Below, in pieces: positions 63,714 through 64,000 of a stretch of DNA of 64,000 nt. Origin of the DNA: Neocallimastix lanati (nom. inval.) (taxonomy: Eukaryota > Neocallimastigomycota > Neocallimastigomycetes > Neocallimastigales > Neocallimastigaceae). The notes beneath the pieces are model-generated. The model ran no database searches. It saw only the letters and a list, made by a program, of their open reading frames with translations, and was not told where the DNA came from. Location of the stretch: assembly GCA_016946835.1 (NCBI GenBank), contig JACVTC010000040.1, forward strand, positions 175,001-239,000, in the 5' to 3' direction. Each line of letters starts with the position of its first letter. The first letter of the stretch is position 1. The translations under genes were made by a program, and so were the position numbers.

Positions 63714-64000
63714 TTATAAATAATAAATAATAAATAATAAATAATAAATAATAAATAATAAATAATAAATAATAAATAATAAATAATAAATAATAAATAA
63801 TAAATAATAAATAATAAATAATAAATAATAAATAATAAATAATAAATAATAAATAATAAATAATAAATAATAAATAATAATAATTGAATAATAAATAATA
63901 AATAAATAAATAAATAATTGAATAATAAATAATAAATAAATAAATAAATAATTGAATAATAAATAATAAATATATAATAATTAATAAATAATAAATAATT
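63714..64000. repeat. (TAATAAA)n heptamer array with higher-order units
   Basis: About 170 bp of TAATAAA heptamers (63714-63884), then three repeats of a roughly 38-bp higher-order unit combining aattgaataa with AAAT and heptamer units, continuing to the window edge. Confidence 0.85.

Overview
The window is eukaryotic, extremely AT-rich DNA full of long A/T homopolymers and microsatellites. It carries intron-rich, fungal-type genes. Two of the genes are ciliary (an IFT27-like small GTPase and a CCDC42/CFAP73 coiled-coil protein), so the organism makes flagellated cells. This combination fits a zoosporic fungus, most likely an anaerobic gut fungus (Neocallimastigomycota). That placement is an inference from composition and gene content, not from a search. 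Introns are mostly GT..AG with donors such as GTAAAT, GTATTA, GTAATA and GTAAGT. Every multi-exon model below was built by hand so that phases match and the coding length is a multiple of three.

Layout. 0.26-1.55 kb (-): FYVE-finger protein ending in a Pib2-like tail. 3.8-5.3 kb (-): decayed LINE. 6.36-11.25 kb (-): PAT1 mRNA-decay factor, 13 exons, huge glutamine-rich region. 11.3-16.1 kb: gene-free, with TTTTA arrays and a long palindrome. 16.07-18.68 kb (+): PHD-finger protein. 20.4-24.9 kb: transposon graveyard with a gypsy fragment, a Mutator-like foldback MITE with a 9-bp target duplication, and a second LINE relic. 25.5-29.6 kb (-): MTR4 exosome helicase. 30.4-31.05 kb (+): TAF3/TAF8/SPT7-type histone-fold protein. 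31.35-32.41 kb (-): IFT27. 35.79-39.14 kb (+): homologue of animal C12orf4 (FERRY complex subunit 3). 40.13-41.82 kb (-): CCDC42/CFAP73.

42.74-55.94 kb is a nested retrotransposon. A young copia element (320-bp LTRs, one mismatch, target duplication ataat) landed in a (TAA)n array. A still younger chromodomain gypsy element (641-bp LTRs, no mismatch seen, target duplication atttg) then landed in the copia RNase H coding region. The copia primer-binding site matches the anticodon arm of tRNA-Lys(CUU), which points to half-tRNA priming. 56.2-57.1 kb holds gypsy and copia relics, one with the same primer site.

59.54-62.54 kb (+): Cas1/CASD1-family membrane acyltransferase whose expected catalytic residues look substituted. 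The last 1.4 kb is mostly repeat.

Functional themes are RNA decay and processing (PAT1, MTR4), transcription and chromatin (PHD finger, histone fold), cilium (IFT27, CCDC42), endosome/TOR signalling (FYVE protein, C12orf4 homologue) and secretory-pathway acetylation (Cas1-like). No operon-like organisation is expected or seen.
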